Below, piece after piece: positions 63,100 through 64,000 of a stretch of DNA of 64,000 bases. The stretch's first letter is position 1, and each line of letters begins with the position of its first letter. The translations under genes were made by a program, and so were the position numbers. The DNA is from Sphaerisporangium aureirubrum. Its GTDB lineage: Bacteria > Actinomycetota > Actinomycetes > Streptosporangiales > Streptosporangiaceae. The notes beneath the pieces were generated by a model. The model saw only the letters and a list, made by a program, of their open reading frames with translations, made no database searches and had not been told where the DNA came from. Location: the NCBI RefSeq assembly GCF_042658925.1, contig NZ_JBHSRF010000006.1:1-64000 (forward strand), written 5' to 3'.

Positions 63100-63221
63100 C
63101 AGGCGCCCCCTTCGGCGATGTAGTCAGGGTTGGTGGCCCCAGGGGCGAGGGTCGAGCGGTCCGCCTGGACGACATGCAGGCATTTGGCGGGGGTCTGGTC
63201 GGTGGCCAGTGGCGTGGCCAT
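63099..63221 (-). CDS. 40-residue peptide of the mobile element
   Basis: A short frame beginning MATPLATDQTPAKCLHVVQA and ending IAEGGA. The ATG has GGAGG about 10 bases upstream, and its stop overlaps the next start (TGATG), a strong sign of translation. No known family. It is the first gene of the integrase operon visible here. Confidence 0.6.
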   Translation of the reverse strand: MATPLATDQTPAKCLHVVQADRSTLAPGATNPDYIAEGGA

Positions 63222-63322
63222 GATGGGTGTGCCTCCTTCATGGGGTGCGGCCCCGGCATTCGCTTTGGTCGGTGGGTCCGGGGCCGCTTGGTTTACGGGG
63301 TGTGGTGGGAGTTCGGGTAGGT

Positions 63323-63477
63323 GCTAGCGGGCGGCGTGGGAGGGGTGGGTGGGCGTGTACGGCGGTTTTCGCGGGTTTTCGCTGGCGGGGTGCTAGCTGC
63401 TAGCTGGCTGGTAGATCAGTGGATGGGGTGCTAGCAGGGGTGCTAGCGCTAGCGGGGGAGGGTGCTAGCGCTAGCAC
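63323..63477. promoter_or_regulatory. Array of eight GCTAGC palindromes
   Basis: GCTAGC at 63323, 63392, 63399, 63430, 63442, 63448, 63464 and 63470. Two pairs are fused as GCTAGCGCTAGC; the last forms the 16-bp palindrome GTGCTAGCGCTAGCAC (63462-63477). The array lies about 100-255 bases upstream of the 40-residue peptide gene. Likely binding sites for an element repressor, or replication/transfer iterons. Confidence 0.75.
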
Positions 63478-63559
63478 CTGAGCGGTGGGGTGGCCGGGGC
63501 CGGTTTGACTACGGCGTGTTACGTTCGTGGCTCGTTGCAGCGGGGGGTTGGGGTTCCCC

Positions 63560-63601
63560 CTCTTGGTGGCCTAGGCGGGCGGGCCGGTAGGCCACCAAGA
63601 G
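63560..63601. terminator. Strong hairpin in the element
   Basis: A 14-bp perfect inverted repeat (CTCTTGGTGGCCTA and its complement) with a 14-base GC-rich loop, downstream of the leftward Cys-rich gene. Confidence 0.55.
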
Positions 63602-63745
63602 CAGGTTGCGGTTGCGGCCGTCGAGGGGTGCCTGTGTCTCTACGGGCGGTATGCGGGGGTGTCGAGGCGGGGGCCGCGACCCGCGACCTTTGGGTGTAGA
63701 GGCTGGTCAGTGTGGTTAGCGGTGGTCGCGGGGCGGGTTGCGGTG

Positions 63746-63761
63746 CCGCGACCGGTCGCGG
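63746..63761. promoter_or_regulatory. 16-bp perfect palindrome
   Basis: CCGCGACCGGTCGCGG, preceded and followed by further GCGACC/GGTCGCG half-sites between 63672 and 63775. Possibly another protein-binding site of the element. Confidence 0.4.
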
Positions 63762-63799
63762 GTAGGGCGCGACCTGGGCTGTGGGTGATATCGGTGGTG

Positions 63800-64000
63800 C
63801 TATCGGTAGTTGGGGGTGCTGCTATCGGTTGAGCGGGTGTGGGTGAGGTTGGTGGGGCCAAGGCCGGTGCGGCGTGCGCAGCGACGGCAGAGGCCGTAGG
63901 CCAGGAGCAGTAGGCCGCTTTGTGCCATGCCTGCGTAGATCGGAGTGGCGGGGCGGCGGCAGCGGTCGCAGGTGCTGTCCTCGGTGTCGTCGGGGCGCAG
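63800..64000 (-). CDS. Cys-rich small protein, 5' end beyond the window
   Basis: The last 66 residues of a leftward gene: STCDRCRRPATPIYAGMAQS, then LLLAYGLCRRCARRTGL and a polar tail. Two CxxC pairs (CDRC, CRRC) could bind zinc, with a short hydrophobic stretch between. Similar small zinc-ribbon-like proteins occur in actinobacterial integrative elements, but I cannot name it. The start lies to the right of the window. Confidence 0.6.
   Translation of the reverse strand: MRPDDTEDSTCDRCRRPATPIYAGMAQSGLLLLAYGLCRRCARRTGLGPTNLTHTRSTDSSTPNYR

Larger units (their letters stand above)
63222..63799. other. Element control region without genes
   Basis: Frames here lack codon bias and matches. The stretch holds the GCTAGC array, a 14-bp hairpin and a 16-bp palindrome, all listed separately. 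It probably carries the promoter and operators for the leftward integrase operon and the terminator of the leftward gene entering from the right. Confidence 0.6.

Noticed and set aside
63640..63861. Minus-strand frame of 73 codons in the element
   Set aside because: Thr/Pro/Ala low-complexity frame; another frame at 63800-64000 holds the Cys-rich protein.

Overview
This is high-GC DNA (roughly 70% or more) with GTG, TTG and ATG starts, strong G/C bias at third codon positions, few intergenic bases and many 4-base ATGA/GTGA gene overlaps. The core gene set (pcrA, sucC-sucD, DUF6350, purN-purH-folD, DUF3017, icd, guaA), DUF397 genes and AYRGAGR-type molybdenum hydroxylase genes indicate a filamentous actinobacterium. 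I suspect a Streptosporangiales-like organism, but no rRNA or other taxonomic marker is present, so this is inference.

Layout. 1-4087: amino-sugar and glycerol catabolism (SIS protein, nagA, glpD). 4362-8220: a secreted beta-propeller lipoprotein divergent from guaA. 8375-11329: three membrane-protein genes (acyltransferase 3, DUF2157, GDYXXLXY-like). 11391-12479: a DUF397 protein and a secreted polysaccharide deacetylase. 12746-18560: a surface-polymer cluster of two converging two-gene units (CDP-alcohol phosphatidyltransferase + sulfotransferase; a GT2/TagF-like fusion + GT4). 18676-23562: a molybdenum hydroxylase operon (small, large and medium subunits, then a membrane-anchored CoxG-like protein). 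23798-27544: a LiaFSR-like envelope-stress module with PspC domains on both the LiaF-like protein and the kinase. 27623-29983: a metallopeptidase, a CPBP protease and a PIG-L deacetylase. 30167-34712: pcrA and sucCD.

The order sucCD - DUF6350 - purN - purH - folD - DUF3017, usually compact in actinobacteria, is interrupted twice. Between sucD and DUF6350 lie about 8 kb of accessory genes: two frameshifted regulator relics, a SnoaL-like protein, a PadR-controlled ABC exporter, an ATPase-nuclease protein, a small secreted protein and a DUF397 relic. Between folD and DUF3017 lie about 10.6 kb, starting with 2.5 kb of non-coding repeats (a dispersed element of about 190 bp and a tandem array with a variable 14-bp subrepeat), then a secreted M4 protease, a large LuxR regulator, a Uma2 protein, an FHA-HTH regulator and citrate synthase.

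From 61169 to the right edge is the left end of an integrated mobile element: tyrosine integrase, excisionase-like HTH protein, two small coupled genes, an array of eight GCTAGC palindromes and the 3' part of a Cys-rich small protein. It abuts the icd terminator. No rRNA, tRNA or CRISPR array was recognised.
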